DNA from: Gracilariopsis chorda
Lineage: Eukaryota; Rhodophyta; Florideophyceae; Gracilariales; Gracilariaceae
NCBI GenBank assembly: GCA_003194525.1
Contig: NBIV01000030.1
Coordinates: 310,001-374,000, forward strand
Length of the DNA: 64,000 bases
Direction of reading: 5' to 3'
Shown here: positions 1 through 12,313 of the stretch, piece by piece
Layout of the letters: the number at the start of each line of letters is the position of its first letter
Position numbering within the stretch: position 1 is the first letter of the stretch
Notes under the pieces: generated by a model
The model's input: the letters and a program-made list of their open reading frames with translations, nothing else
The model's database searches: none
Told to the model about the DNA's origin: nothing
Made by a program: the position numbers and the translations under genes

Positions 1-2280
1 AGAGGTCCAGCACGCAGTATCACTTCGACCGAAGGGTGCTCTTCGAGCGGTGAGCGAGATCCCGACACGGGTACTTGGTTACTTACCCCAATGTGGATAT
101 TGAACGAATTAGTTATGCGGCAAGGCCTAATAAGTACGTTCGCCTCCCCGCCTGGTGGAGCAAAGTTGAAATCACCCGCAGGTGGTTTGCCGAGCTTTCC
201 CCTTGCGTTTAGTACATGGGGTCGCGTCTAATCGAGGATCATCACTCCGGTTAATGGTGCCTTGTGGCAGCCGAGTAGGGTGCCCGCGTTAGGGCACATC
301 TCCTGTGGGACGCCTATGACCTTTTCAGGATATGGTACATCCCACCTCTGTTGAGTACCATCATATGGCGTCTCTACCTATACCCAGCGTTGGGTTCTGA
401 AGCCAATGTGGCTGACTTGAATTTGATCTTGACTGTTATCGACCGAGTATGGTGGGATCAGGTGCCCGTGGCAAACCAACCCGATAGGGACGATTCTGTT
501 TCCGGACACGACCGGTCTCCGGCGCGCAGTGATCCACAATCCAGTAACTGGGTGTGCTAAGATTTCTATGAGGGTGCTCTTATCACTTGAGCTCATGCCC
601 TTTCCTTGAAGATTGTCCCGCGCACGGTGCCGATTGGTCACCACACAGGGTCCATCTATGCCGAGGACTACGAATACGAGCCTACAATTTACTTGGACGA
701 TACAACCTTGGATAACGAAGCCAATCCCCTCGGCGTGGTGCTTAACAAGGGAGTGGTCCCCCACGTTCGGTTAATGCTGGTGCTTCCAGTTTCTGGCCAA
801 CAGCCCCAGAAGGGTGGGGTTTGGGGACTCCGCAAGGTAGCGGGTTGACACCGCAAGCAGCTTGGGTTCGCCAAAGGCTCTTGAGAGCACAAATCCCGTT
901 TCCTCCGAGTATGACTGACATGAACCAGATGCTGGCCTTTGCGGGGAGCTTCCAACTGTCCCAAAGCAACATCGGTGAGCCGTGTCCTTCGTCAGACTTT
1001 ATGTGATCCCTAGAGCAGGTGGTAACCAGACTTGGTTCGCTTTTCCCCTTAGCTTCTGAATATATCCAACTTGTGGTACCTTTTCTCTTCTGAGCGTTCT
1101 TCTTCTTCTTCTCAATCATCTTAGAGATTCCTTTGCTTCTTTTCTTCTCCATTTTTTGGGTACTTCCATACTACTATTTTGTCTAAACCGTAATCGGTAA
1201 TGTACGAGCTCCCGTTTTTTCTATGCGAACTGAGAATCGGTAATCATACTCCCTCCTCTTATCTCCTTGAGATATTCCTCCTAACTGCACTGTTTCGAGT
1301 TTCACAACTCCCATACTGAGTTCAATGCCATACGCATCCCTTGCCGCACTGCCAAATCTGGGCATCTTCCAGGTTTGAAGGTAAAGCTACCCAAGTGTTT
1401 CGGTGATGAAAGAGAATATTACACTTCGGAAGGTAGATGATGGGTTCTATAGTATCCTCCTCCGAAGATTATCTGTACCAGCCGACCTGATGCCGTATCT
1501 TCCCGTTTGGGGTATGAAAATGACGCAACCTGCGGTCTATAACGAACTCCTGAGAGTATACCACGGGTTCCTGGGTCTCCTTGGGCATCTTTGAGGGTCG
1601 TTTCCCCTTTATGGTGCCTATTTAAAGAATGGTAACGCTTCGGTTGGGTTTGACCTTCTTTTCGTCGAGAGATGCCAACCATCGACTTACGCCAGAGAAT
1701 TTGTGCCGACGAACGTACTGTACCCCGACACCGGAGTCAAAATGCCCCCGAAATTTGTTCTTCTGACAGCTGAGGTCTCCCGGATTATGGCATATATCAC
1801 AACGATCGTGACAGGTTAGGAATTAAGACGTGGTAGCTTCTCCATTCCTCGCTGCAATGAACTGGTTCGTCAACCTGAACCGTTGCAACGGGGGACCTTC
1901 ACGCTGCGCTCCTTGTTCCAGGTGGTGGCTCACCCGCATAAGGGAAATCTGGCAACCTCATTGGCTGGGAGTCAGGGCCTCAGTGCCATAAATTTTGATA
2001 CGCGCCTCTGTTGTAGCGACCGTTTCCAAACTTGAGCACCGAGCGGGGGGCACGTGTAGGCACTGTTTCTGCTGCACTGCAGCCGCCTTGCGCCGGCGTT
2101 CTGCTCATATATCCTGCCAGACACGGTGTCTGTCTACTGAGGTGGTTGCACTGCGTAATCTCCTTCCGCAGGGATCTAAAACTTTCTTCTCCTTTTCCAA
2201 GTTTTCCAAATTGCCTCCCTCGTAGTTCTGTTAATCTCAGTACCACAGGGCGCTCCATATCTGGTCAATGTCCCTGTAGG
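1..2280. other. Unassigned repeat-like DNA
   Basis: Only short, mutually overlapping reading frames occur on both strands here, and I recognise no conserved domain. It lies beyond the integrase end of the minus-strand Ty3/gypsy element, so it could contain that element's 3' untranslated region and LTR, or older insertions. I could not match any part of it to a second copy elsewhere in the window, so no LTR boundary is claimed. A lysine-rich minus-strand frame near 742-1152 looks like chance. Confidence 0.4.
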
Positions 2281-2895
2281 ATTCTCTCACATACGAGTCA
2301 CGACTGCTGGGTGATCTGGATCGGCCAAGAATGACTTTGGTTTTGCAGTATTGCAAACTTTGATGCGGGTATCAAGTACCTCGCAAGCAATCCTGGAATC
2401 GGGACTGACATCCTCGACAGTGCCTTCCCTAATAGAAGTACTATCTTCATTGCTGACGGCATCGTCAACCCGAGCAGCGGGAGCGTTGAGATCCCACTCC
2501 GGGGTACTGAAAGAAGCCATCTCACAGTTTTGAGTAGGCGTCCCATCAGTGGGTAAACCGGGCGACACCAGAGTAACAAGAGTGGTATATCCGTTCTACT
2601 CCCCCTCCTCAGGCGGAGCCTTGGGGGTTTGTAAAATTTCGTATGGGGGAGTACCTCTGTTAGAGCCAATTTTATGGGGCCTTGAGGGTTTAGGCTCAGT
2701 GTGCTGAGTATCCAAAGATTCCCGTAGATCGGTTAGTTCCCGATCTGGGTGCGGCAGAATCGCGGGGCGAGACTCAGTGTTTACCGCACCGTGCGGTTCA
2801 TCCCATACACGCTCTTATGGAAGGCTTATTGGTGATGTCACGACTTCCAAGTTTGGGTTTGGCGCTCGAGCGACGCAATTGGGTGAGCTCCGCTC

Positions 2896-4015
2896 CTAGC
2901 GGTGGTTTATATACAGTACCACTGTGTCTGTGGAGACACGAACCACGCGGTGGGGTCCTTCCAAGATCGGAGATAGATTAGGATGGCATTCCTTTTCAGG
3001 GTTATAATACTCCTTTCCGAGGAACACCCAGTCATTCGCCTGCACTCGGATCAGGGGCCGGTGGACCTTGCTGTCGAAATTCCGTATGTAAGCTTGTTCA
3101 GCTTTCTCCATAGCCTTTCAGGCTAACGGAAGCATTCTGGTTAGCTAGCCCTTCCTGGAATTGAGATATAACCCCGGTGACGGATAATTTGACAGGATTG
3201 GCTGAGCCTCAACTGCAACCAGTGGGGGTATCCTTAACAATATGACCTCAAATGGAGAAAAAGATGTTACCCGATGTACCTAGGTGGTGTACGCATATTT
3301 ATTGGCCTCTGTGTACATGTCCCACTCCTTGGGGTCATCCGCAATATAAGATATCAATGCATTGAGCATTGTGCGGTTAGACCCCTTTACTTGGCCATTT
3401 CCCTGACGGTGATACGTCATTACGAACATATTTCTTATATCTAAGATGCTACAGACGTCTTGAAAGAACTTTGATGCGAATTGGGATCTGTTGTCGGATA
3501 GTGACTGCACCAGTGGTCCGTACACGAATACCCAGTAGGTCACAAAGGCTTGCGCCATCTTACCAGCTTCGAGAACCTTTCGGTTATCACTACCAAGTAC
3601 CGGTTTCCACGGGCTGCTAGCAGGAACTCACCTAGAATATCAATAGCAACAAAAGAGAGAGGGGCCCGTGCCGGGAGCAGTGTTAACAGTTTGGAGTACG
3701 TCCTAAATTTCACATCGTTCATGGCACAATCAGCGCATGCCTGCCGACTGGCGTAGCACTCGAACCCCAAGGCTGGCCAATAAAAGTCTCTTCTCAACGG
3801 GAGGTACAGTTTTCTTCCCCATGGGTGGGCTCGAACCTTACCAAAGTGAGTAGACCCCGCTGCTGAAAAGCGTGAGAAAGCACAATCTGTGGTTGAGATT
3901 CAATAAACCTGAGTAGGTAGCCTTTTTCATTGACTTCAAAAGGTATCTGTTGTTCATCATTAAGATGGGCGTGAATCTGTGTGCAAAAAGGGTCCCCTTG
4001 TTGTTCGCGTATCAT
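2896..4015 (-). pseudogene. Integrase of element 1
   Basis: Three minus-strand frames cover integrase in order. The frames 4015-3794 and 3797-3540 hold the N-terminal zinc-binding part, ending in a C-x2-C pair (ACADCAM), and the first catalytic Asp in FVAIDILGEF. The frame 3558-3280 carries the second Asp (SLSDNRSQF) and the third motif GQVKGSNRTM, where the catalytic Glu (usually GQVER-N) is Lys. The frame 3111-2896 resembles the C-terminal region. The Glu-to-Lys change and the frameshifts make it non-functional. I see no chromodomain in this copy. Confidence 0.8.
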
Positions 4016-4455
4016 CTTTCATGGATTGATTGGCGCGAAAGAACCGGCGAGCGGTTCTGATTGTTCGGTGAACAGACTGTCGTCACACACGTCATCCGTT
4101 AGGATTTCTGCTTCTTCCTAGAGGTTCGTCACCATGAAACCTATGATATTTTCATCTTCGACAGCGTTCGCTTCTGCGGTTGTTCCGAGACGGTATTATG
4201 TATCGGCCTGAGTGTTTGATCTCTCGTTCTAACAAAGTATTTCAAAGTCGATTTCCAAGAGACGGAGATGCCAAAACATCAAGCGCCCCGATGGTTCGGA
4301 GATTCTTCGGAGCCAACAGAGCCACGCACGGTCCGTGTGGACTTTGAGACGTGTTCCCATCAAATAGGGTCTTAGCGTAGAAGGACTCTTACGACGGCTC
4401 AACACTCCTTCTTGGAGACTGACTACTTTCCCTCATGAACGTTCAGAGAAAGAGA

Positions 4456-5676
4456 CTAATACCGAACATGGTGCCGTTCCCCATTCTCTGAAGATTGAAA
4501 CAGTGCACAGCCAACCTGGTTCGAACACGCGTTAGTGCCCACTTCATATATACGCCCAGGCCTGAGAAGTGCCAAAACTGGCAGTGACGTTACGGTGTTC
4601 ACCAATGCCGCGAAGACAGATGCTTCTGCGTTGTCAAATGGTTCCAGTTTAACTGGTTGTCCCTTCGTAATGTGTCTGTTGAGTGGGAGAGCAATACCCG
4701 AGAAGGTCGGGGCGAAACGACGGTACACGTTGCACAGTCTTAGAAAGGATTGCAACCCCGTTTGAGTCTTCGAATGTTTTGCTCCCTTCAAGGATTTCAC
4801 TCTAGCCTCATCGACTGAGAGACGTCCAGGGCGAATGATATGACCCAGATATTTAAACGAATCGGTAGGTAAGTCACAATTCTTGAGTTTCGAGGTTATT
4901 TCCACGTCGTAGAGTACCTCAAGTACATCTCTCACGTGGGCTAAGTGGTCATCTAGATTGTTGGGGAAGACAATGATATCGTCAATGTAGACAAGACACG
5001 TTCTGTACTTTACATGGGCCAACAAAATATCAATTGCGCGTTTAAAAGTGTCGGGAGCATTTTTTAAGCCAAAAGGCATAGGCTGAAATCGGAATAGTTC
5101 TTGATGATACACAAAAGCCCTCTTATCGTGGTCTTTCTCCTAGAGGGGGACTTGCCAATAACCCCAATTGGTATCCAGGGCTGTGAAAACAGTTGCACTT
5201 CCAAATGAGTCGATGTATTTCTCCATCCGGGGGATCGGGTATACGCCCTTGTCATTTACGGCATTCAAGCGTCTGTAATCAACGCAGAAACTCCACGATC
5301 TATCCGCTTTTGGAACTAACACCACTGGGGAGGCCCAAGGAGATTGGGCAGGCTCAATGACTCCAGCTCTTAATTTCTTCTCCACTTGGGTCTTTTCTTC
5401 TTCCCGAGCTTTTGTTCCTGCCCTGTAAGGGTGTTGCGCAATAGGCCAAGTGTTCAGAAGCAGATCAATGCAATGTTTTATAATCCTTGTAGTCCCCAGG
5501 GAGCCATCCCACATGGGAGTAAATTTACGAAGCATGTCTCTCAGCTTCTCCAAATTTAATTCGGGTACATGTTCGAGATCATGCGTCTTTAATTCCTCAC
5601 CAGGACCTGTTCGTTCTGTACCTGGTGGCAGGGTGGTAACCTTCAGAGGTTCCAAGCATTTAGAACCCGATATCAC
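4456..5676 (-). pseudogene. Reverse transcriptase of element 1
   Basis: A single minus-strand frame carries nearly the whole RT domain and is broken only by one TAG at 5142-5140. Visible motifs are SPWASPVVLVPKAD, CVDYRRLN, PIPRMEKYID, PMPFGLKNAPDTFKRAID and LVYIDDIIVF. The last holds the catalytic YIDD, which is intact. It is followed by the YLGHII motif and the LRLCNVYRRFAPTFS connection, then the start of RNase H. The protein would prime and copy element RNA. Downstream RNase H sequence (about 4455-4020) is heavily interrupted. The identification as Ty3/gypsy RT is secure; the gene is dead because of the stop and the flanking breaks. Confidence 0.85.
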
Positions 5677-5724
5677 GGTTGTAACTCCACCATCTTCCGT
5701 GGTTTTAGCATTATGCCCCGCCTC

Positions 5725-6698
5725 CTAAGGGTCTGTCACGCCGATAACCGCTGCAATACGGATCGTTGCTGGCATAACCGCTGTCTGGTGTGTAAGAACA
5801 GAACCCAGAATTTGGTTTTTGATTAACCAGTTGATGGTTTTGCCAAGGTTGGCCATTAGAACCGTGATTGGTTTATCCAGTTCCACCGAGACAATCCCAC
5901 TCGCTAGAGCGAGCTGGTGCCGTTCGTCGAGTGCGGAAAGGGGTTGAACCACATGCACCCCGTGCTGCTTGGTAGTAAATGTAGCCCACATTTGCACTTC
6001 CGGTGGAATTGCGAGATATTTTGCTACCCGCAACTTTGTGGGGACGGGGTCCTTTTTCGGAATCTCCTGAGCAACGAGTAATGGAACACGCTTTTACGTG
6101 GCCCCCTTCAGGAATTTTCGATCTATGAGAATGGGAAAACCATCTTCGAGTTTCACTGTTCAAATCCGAGGACGAATAGCTTCCAAAAAGTGGTCGCAAA
6201 AGTCACAATACAAAAATACTGAGGCACCCAGAGACTGGCAGACCACAAAGTCCAATTCTACCAAATGGGTTCCAAACCACACCATGAGGGTAATCATTCC
6301 ACCCGTCCGCAACGGGTTATTATTTCCATCTGCGTATCCAGGTCTGAAACTTATTGCAAACGAGCCCGAAGAGTCGTTGAGATCGAATCCACAAGGATTA
6401 ACTTAGTAGCAGCTCCTGTACTAAGGACAGATAATTGAAGACCCATAAACTGGTTGGACAGGCCGAAATAGGCAAAAACCTTGTAGTGGCGCCTGGCCAT
6501 GACCAAAACTTGATCCAGAATACGGAAGTTATGGCACCGTATCCACGGGCAACGTAGTATACCAAAGTGTTCCGAGCTAACGTCGGTGTCAACTGTTTTT
6601 CTCGAAAGGATCGTGACTGTTGGGGAGCAAGGCTGCAGCACCTTGGTCGTCTTCAACCTCGGCTCAGATGACGCCCCTCCCGTAGGGGATATTGGCAA
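5725..6698 (-). pseudogene. Protease region of element 1, active site altered
   Basis: The frame 6698-6351 has a retropepsin-like pattern ending in STGAATKLI. In the family this core is D-[ST]-G-A, so the catalytic Asp appears to be Ser. The following frame 6033-5725 resembles the conserved stretch between protease and reverse transcriptase in gypsy polyproteins (a segment reading GVHVVQPL, then repeated hydrophobic strands). The two frames do not connect, which indicates at least one frameshift. This is the weakest domain call in the element and depends on its place between gag and RT. Confidence 0.4.
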
Positions 6699-7149
6699 GT
6701 CTAGTTATTTGAAGCAGGCTCCGCCGGTGGCGGTATTACACTCTCTGGGAAACCAGTTGTTCCCAAATCTTGGGTGCAGGGTTCTGAACCTTAGAATCAA
6801 GTTATGCTCGAGGGTGCTTCTGTTCCTCGTAAGATTTAATTGGAACACGTCATTTTTTTCAGGGGTTAGAGCCTCGTACTGGGCGATAATTCGAGAAGCC
6901 TCTCGAAGCGGGAACGTGCATTCTTGCGTTTTGTGACGTAAGAGGTAACATAAAACCAAATCAGTGCTGCTCGATCCTCTGATGGAAGATTGTCCACACG
7001 TCGTGGTGTTGTATCTCTCCATCCGGGGCGAGAGAACCGAGAGGTGTTATTCGCATATTCGAGCAGTGCCGTTGGTACGAAATTTCCTTGACCATAAAAG
7101 ATAGGGGCTTCCTCCGTTGTCAGGAGCGATGTAGACGGCAAGTCAGAAC

Positions 7150-8639
7150 TTAACACCGAGCTCGGTTAATTTCAAGAAAATGGAAGTTATTATTCCCCGA
7201 GTGGGTGACGTTTCCTTCCATCAGGGACAATGAGAAATCATAATTTTCAGCGAGGAGTGCTCTTGGCCGAGACTTGGAGCCTCGCTTTACACGCAGGGTG
7301 TCCCCCTCAGTCTGGGCGTATTGGACTAACTCCAGATAGTTGATCCTTCTCTTATCGTCCCGACGTCTGGCAACCAGTGCTCTAATCAAGAAATGTAAAC
7401 CATCTGGGAACATGGTACGTCTCTCCTGAGCAGGGTATACATTTCCAAACCTCTGAAACACCTTATTCAAGCGGTTTGAGTAAACCCCTTCGGTTTCCGT
7501 CTGCCTCTGCCATGTATCACGCAGAGCGACGACAGCGCCCTGAATCGTATTATTAGTTACGTATGACCTTAAGAGGTACTTCACCGCCTCGGGCCAACAT
7601 GTAACTCCTCCTTCCGACGCTTGAGAGGTTCCGCGGACGAAGTTAAATTGATCCTCTGCCATTCTATTTAGGAATTAAGGTAAGGAGAGATATGCCTGCG
7701 CTTCCTCATACCGAGGATGTCGCACTCCTGGAAGAGCCGGGCAAGGAAATCAAGCACCAGAACTGGGTCCTCTCCTGAGAATTCCCTCTTCTGTAGGGTA
7801 ATGCCCATCCTCTTGATGTGGTCCTTGACTTTACCAGTTCCACGAGATGAATGATCTCCCGAAGAATAATACAACTGATAATAACAGTACGACAGTGGCT
7901 TCAGATAAAACGGACTCGTCGGCTTCAATTCCGTCAGTACGAGGTGCGTCCTACCTTTCTGGCGTAAGCGGATGGCCCTTTGAGAGGGATAAGTAGCCTT
8001 GGTCGGTGAAGCACCGGACCGGCGACGTCCACCCTCACAATCCGCAGAACCTGAACACGAACTCGACGACGAGTGATTCGAATCAGAGTCCGATTAATCC
8101 TCTTGGATGTCAACTTCTCCTTTGGGTTTGCGGTGGTTCAGTTTAACAGAGCAGTTAGCGAAGTCTTCCAAAATTTCAGACTCTTCCTTCTTTGCGCCAT
8201 CCCCTTCATTTATTAGGATTCTTGCCTCCAAGGAATCTAAACATTGCAAACAGTCCACTTTGTTGTGGAATTCCTCCACAAAGTTGTGATACTCCTGAAT
8301 AAAAACCCCAAATGTAATAAGACTTTTCAAAGTGCAGTGCACATTCTGTCTCACGGTAAGAATATCACCTGAAACATTACTCACATGGGCTTCATGTAAT
8401 TTACGCAGAAGTTTGGTTGCACCCTTTAAGAGCTTCACATGGGCGGCATTCGCCACATCCACGCGGGACTCCAAACGATGTATTTCAGTTACTTCAAACC
8501 GCGTACGGCTACTCGCAGACGGCATTTGCACCGGTGGTTGTTCAACAGTAATAACCTCCTGAGGTGCAGATGCAACTGAGGGTACTTTCCGACTGTCCGG
8601 ATCGATATTTTTATACCCCCGGTCTACGGGTACTGGCAT
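7150..8639 (-). pseudogene. Gag region of Ty3/gypsy element 1
   Basis: Three minus-strand frames in succession (8639-8094, 7928-7668, 7662-7150) occupy the position of gag upstream of pol, and further frames continue to about 6705. The 8094-8639 frame (181 residues) is rich in charged helices with possible coiled coil and has a Pro/Ser-rich start. The 7150-7662 frame has the helical, Trp/Arg-rich texture of a retrotransposon capsid domain (a W-x-R-Q segment followed by a segment with aromatic and Arg residues). No CCHC zinc knuckle was found, perhaps because it lies in a broken stretch. The assignment rests mostly on position, so the product boundaries are uncertain. Confidence 0.5.
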
Positions 8640-8984
8640 CTTTTACTTCGTCCTGGTTGGCGGAGCCGGACTGGCGGGGGGGTTCGATCCATTCCCTCCA
8701 ACAAGAGGCAGGTGGCGTCATGCTGAAGTAGACAGCCGACTGTTCTGTACAATAACAAAGTCGACCAAATGATATCCGGAAAACGGACAAACAAGGCAGA
8801 AACGTTCAGAAGCATGAACACAGGTACAACCAATCCAAATCAGAACAGTAAATCTCTACAATACCCAAACGTTTCGAGATTTTCCCAAGACGGGTACAAG
8901 TGTAAGAGAATCCGGAGAAAGAATCAAGTAGATACTCTTGAGACCAGTTTCTAGGTCAGGAGACCCCTTGTAGAGAAAAACCCT

Positions 8985-9912
8985 ATGGCAGGAAGTGCAT
9001 CTCAAGGTTTTCGAAGCCTTGTCCTCAGGAGAGGTAAGGAATTGAACAGAGCCCTCTGTTCTACCCAATGTTGGAGCGTAACTCCCAAGAGATTCAGTAA
9101 TAACCTACAGTGGGTGTGGGTCGAGATTGGATTCAGTACTGGATTCGGTGTAACCAGTGTAAGTATCCGAAAGGGGAAAACGAAATCAGCAAAAAAAGAA
9201 GTGGAGAGTCTTTCACCGCACTGCAGAAACACAGCTCCTGTTACGGATTTATTTGGCATGAAACCGATCCCACCGATAACGTCGTCCTTTTGCATTACGA
9301 CACAGAAGATTGTAGAAGTTTCACGCCTTGTGGTGGAACGTTGCAGTAACGTTGAATCCCTTCAGAAGGCCTGCCCAGAGCTCCACCCGTTAGCACAAAA
9401 GATACTACAGAAGAACCAGGAGGCGTCAAGGAATCAGGCTTCAAAGGGTACACTGTGCAACTTTTTCGAAGGCGATTTTGTTGTGGTGGCACGGGAAAAG
9501 TTTCATGATGGTGCGAAACTGGCACTCCACAGGCGCAGCCCGCGATGGGTGCTCAAGACACTTTTTAGATTACGTTTCTCAAACGTAGCATCTACGAAAT
9601 GGGGCTACAGAAGATGTTAATGGGTCAGGGCCCAAGTTCTACGACGACATTTTGCTCCACACTGCCGCAATCTTTTCGCATGCGATTGCTTCCGAAACCG
9701 GAATGCCGGTTGCACGCTTGATAAAACTTGTGCGCACGGACACTGGCCTAAAAGTGCAAGTACGTTGGAAAGGACTCGACGGTGCAGGAGACACATTGGA
9801 ACCTCTGCACCGCATTTTAGAAGGCGTGCTGAAAATGCTTAAGTGCCTACTCAACCACAAAAACACTCCGCTGGAGCTCGCAGAAGCTGAACGCACTGCA
9901 ATTTCTCTCTGA
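8985..9912 (+). pseudogene. Integrase tail and chromodomain of a second gypsy element
   Basis: This plus-strand fragment is unrelated to element 1, which lies on the other strand. From about 9220 it matches the segment following the integrase core in chromoviruses: a PVTDLFGM motif, a helical stretch ending QKILQKNQEASRNQASKGTL, then EGDFVVVAREKFHDGAKLAL. After a frame change at about 9620-9650, the frame 9652-9912 holds a chromodomain-like segment (VQVRWKGLDGAGDTLEPL) and a helical end with NTPLELA. This sub-type, with an ARE/D-x-FHxGEKLAL segment, reminds me of elements abundant in oomycete genomes. RT and gag of this element are absent. Confidence 0.7.
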
Positions 9913-11300
9913 AAGACGGGCGTGTAGCCGTTGTTGGCTCTGTCTGTGTAATCAGAACCCAAATGAGAAACAGGGTTCCTTCCACCCGAACGCTGCGTTG
10001 GTGGCCCCGTAGGTACCAGTAGCTACAGGCAGCGTTCTTTTTTGCTGTTCTATCTTAACGCATGACAGAGCAGCCTCTAAGTAAAACCAGAGGCATCGAA
10101 CCTCAACTTTCTTGGACGAACAACTACTGTAGCTTGCCACAAACTGACGATAACTTTCTTCGTTGCTTTGCTCTGATTGCTATTGTTGCAAGTTTCAATC
10201 TCCTATCTTTGCGTTAGTTTGTTGGTCCCACTCATGTGATGGTGGTGACATCTTATGTCTAGTAGTGACTTGTCACCGGTTGGAGGTGGGATAAGATCAT
10301 TATTTTTGTTTGTAAAGCTGCTACAGGTCAGAACAATTTTCTTCTGCTTTAGAATGGTCTGTCGCTTCTGATTCCGAAGCGGCAGGAGATATATCTACTT
10401 GCAGGTAGTTATATCTCTTGAAGAAGACCCAAAAACTACGATGTCAATATCTAATCACTTTTTCTATTCGTTACCTTGATATCAGTCCGTTTTACGCTGT
10501 CTGCATATTTTCAGATATGTCTTCTTCTTCTCAGCTGCGCAATGCTTTGTACCATTTCTCACCGCTCCCCGGCTAATATGATCTCTGAAAATCCTCCACA
10601 AACTCATCATAAACTAGTCATCATACCTAGCAACTTCAAGGAGACCCCAACCAATACCGGTAGTCACAGATCTCATAGACCCTTGAACAAAAACGCTACA
10701 GTTTTATCAAATAAGATACCTGAATTCCTTTTCCTTTGCAAAAGAAACGAAATTCACAATGCTATAATGGGCTTTCCACAACTTTTCCGCTGTAATCCAT
10801 AAAGGAAAACGAATTGCTAACTCACCAGTATGATCAGCGATCATCTTTCCTAGTACTCTTCAACACAAAGAATCAGCAGTTCTCCTTGTTCCGGTAAAGA
10901 CCTCTTAAAACAGCTCATAAAGTAAGTAAATCAAACATCGGTGTTCAAATGGTGATTATGATGCAATGATACGCCGAATAAATGGTGGCTGCAAGCTTAT
11001 CTTTGCTGAAGGGATACTAAAAGAATGCTCGAACTGGCTTCTTCTTCAAGGCTGCTTCAGAAGCTGCATTGCTTGTAGAGTCAAGTTCATGATGCTGAAA
11101 CTATGATTTTAGGGCCTTCTTCACAGCAGGTAACGTTGCGCGGCATGGTATTTCATTCCGCAGATGACGTTCTATCTACGGCTTTTATAACACATTGGAA
11201 ACGTCTTCTAAACCAGTTTTCAAGTCTTTCACCAGCTGATTTGACAATCTCCTTGAGTTTTTGGCCGGCTTCACCGATCTTTTTGAGCTTCGTGGAGATT
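9913..11300. other. Intergenic, AT-rich; two adjacent hairpins
   Basis: No supported gene is present. A minus-strand frame of 54 codons (about 11322-11160, Lys-rich) directly downstream of the helicase pseudogene may be debris of that gene or chance. The notable structures are two inverted repeats at 10363-10381 and 10386-10417, listed separately. Confidence 0.5.
10363..10417. repeat. Two adjacent inverted repeats (hairpins)
   Basis: The first is CGCTTC, loop TGATTCC, GAAGCG (10363-10381), a perfect six-pair stem. The second starts five bases later: GAGATATA, a T-T mismatch, CTAC, loop TTGCAG, GTAG, then TATATCTC (10386-10417). The first has the same loop class as hairpins near 46.5, 47.4, 48.8 and 58.5 kb. 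The function is unknown; transposon termini or a short structured transcript are possible. Confidence 0.6.
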
Positions 11301-11309
11301 CTTGGTGTT

Positions 11310-12313
11310 TTAGACGTCATTATTTAGAGAAAAAGGACGTAACTGGCTTTGTAAGGACAAATAGGGATTGGTAGACATCTGCACTCTCATACGCCGAGTC
11401 ACAATTGATATAGCAAATTCTCGTGTCACCACCCAACCCGTTCCGTTCAGTTTGTTCCTAAAGTAGTTTAGTATTATCACATTCAAGCGCGGGGGACAAT
11501 AATCCATCGTAAAAGGTACTGGAAACGAACTTGCATAGATTTTGGGTCATTTGATAAGACTGTTCCAGAAAAAAGCCCCTGTCTGGAGGCAATGTAACTA
11601 CACCATCGCCAACAACGTAACAAAGACAGCTCTTTCCACTTCCCCTAGGATGAGGGCCTCTATAGGGCATCTCTATCTGCTGGTCATATCCAACCAAGAC
11701 TTTATTTTTGGCGCTCGAACTCATTGCGAGAAAATTAGCAACCGGTACCTGACTCGCTTCATCAAAAAATAAGAAATCGAACAGTCCGTCACTTTCTTTT
11801 CTACAGCTCTGATAGCATGTTGCCCCACCTAGAGCTGCGCTTTTTCGTTGGCCCCGTCGGCTACTACTTAGATTCATTGAGTACTGCGGAGAAGAAAACA
11901 TTGGCTGTTTTCATGTTGCTCAGAGACACGCGTCATTTGCAGACTTTTGAAATTTCCTTTGAAGAGAATACTTTGATCATAAGTATACATGGTACGGATC
12001 TTGCATAAATCTCATTAACGAAGCTCACGACCTACAACAGATCTGAATAAGTTGTACGTTGCAGCGTAAGAGTTGGAACTGACGGCAACCATGCTGTTGT
12101 GCTGTGCTATAAGATCACGAGTAATCATGGCCAATATAGAAGTTTTACAGGTGCCAGGAGATCCCCGGATAAAAAACACCCCAGATGCATCTTGCAAGGA
12201 GAGAAAGGCAGCAATGTTTTTGCTCTGTTTGATTCTCTCTCTAAGCTTACACACAGCTTACTACACATTCTTCCAGAAGTGGTAAAGCCACCAACTAACT
12301 CGCTCTTGGCCAC
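11310..12313 (-). pseudogene. TM0106-type nuclease-helicase, C-terminal helicase part (pseudogene)
   Basis: Read on the minus strand, 12254-12015 carries a superfamily I helicase P-loop, RGSPGTCKT, in which the last Gly of the usual GTGKT is Cys. The frame 11901-11458 carries the Walker B motif FFDEASQVPVANFLAM, then AKNKVLVG and PPDRGFFLEQSYQM. This arrangement matches helicases fused to a RecB-like nuclease (TM0106 family, AAA_11/AAA_12 domains). The intact enzymes are DNA or RNA unwinding ATPases coupled to a nuclease. Here the frames do not connect, the P-loop is altered, and both the nuclease half and the last helicase motifs are missing or scrambled. No transposase abuts it. A horizontally acquired or element-borne gene is possible; the family call is fairly sure, the origin is not. 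Confidence 0.65.

Larger units (their letters stand above)
2287..8639 (-). mobile_element. Decayed Ty3/gypsy retrotransposon (element 1)
   Basis: Read on the minus strand, domains follow Ty3/gypsy order: gag-like frames (8639-6705), a protease region (about 6700-5725), reverse transcriptase/RNase H (5676-4456) and integrase (4015-2896), then an undetermined tail to about 2290. Integrase after RNase H separates Ty3/gypsy from copia elements. The frames are interrupted repeatedly by stops and frameshifts, and several catalytic residues are altered, so the element is not autonomous. No LTR pair, primer-binding site or target duplication could be identified, so the outer limits are only the limits of recognisable coding sequence. 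Confidence 0.75.

Noticed and set aside
8671..8700. GGTTCGATCC...CTCCA looked like a tRNA 3' end, hence a primer-binding site for element 1
   Set aside because: After the T loop a tRNA needs about 15 bases before the final A, but only about 10 precede CCA, so the match cannot be a real tRNA end.
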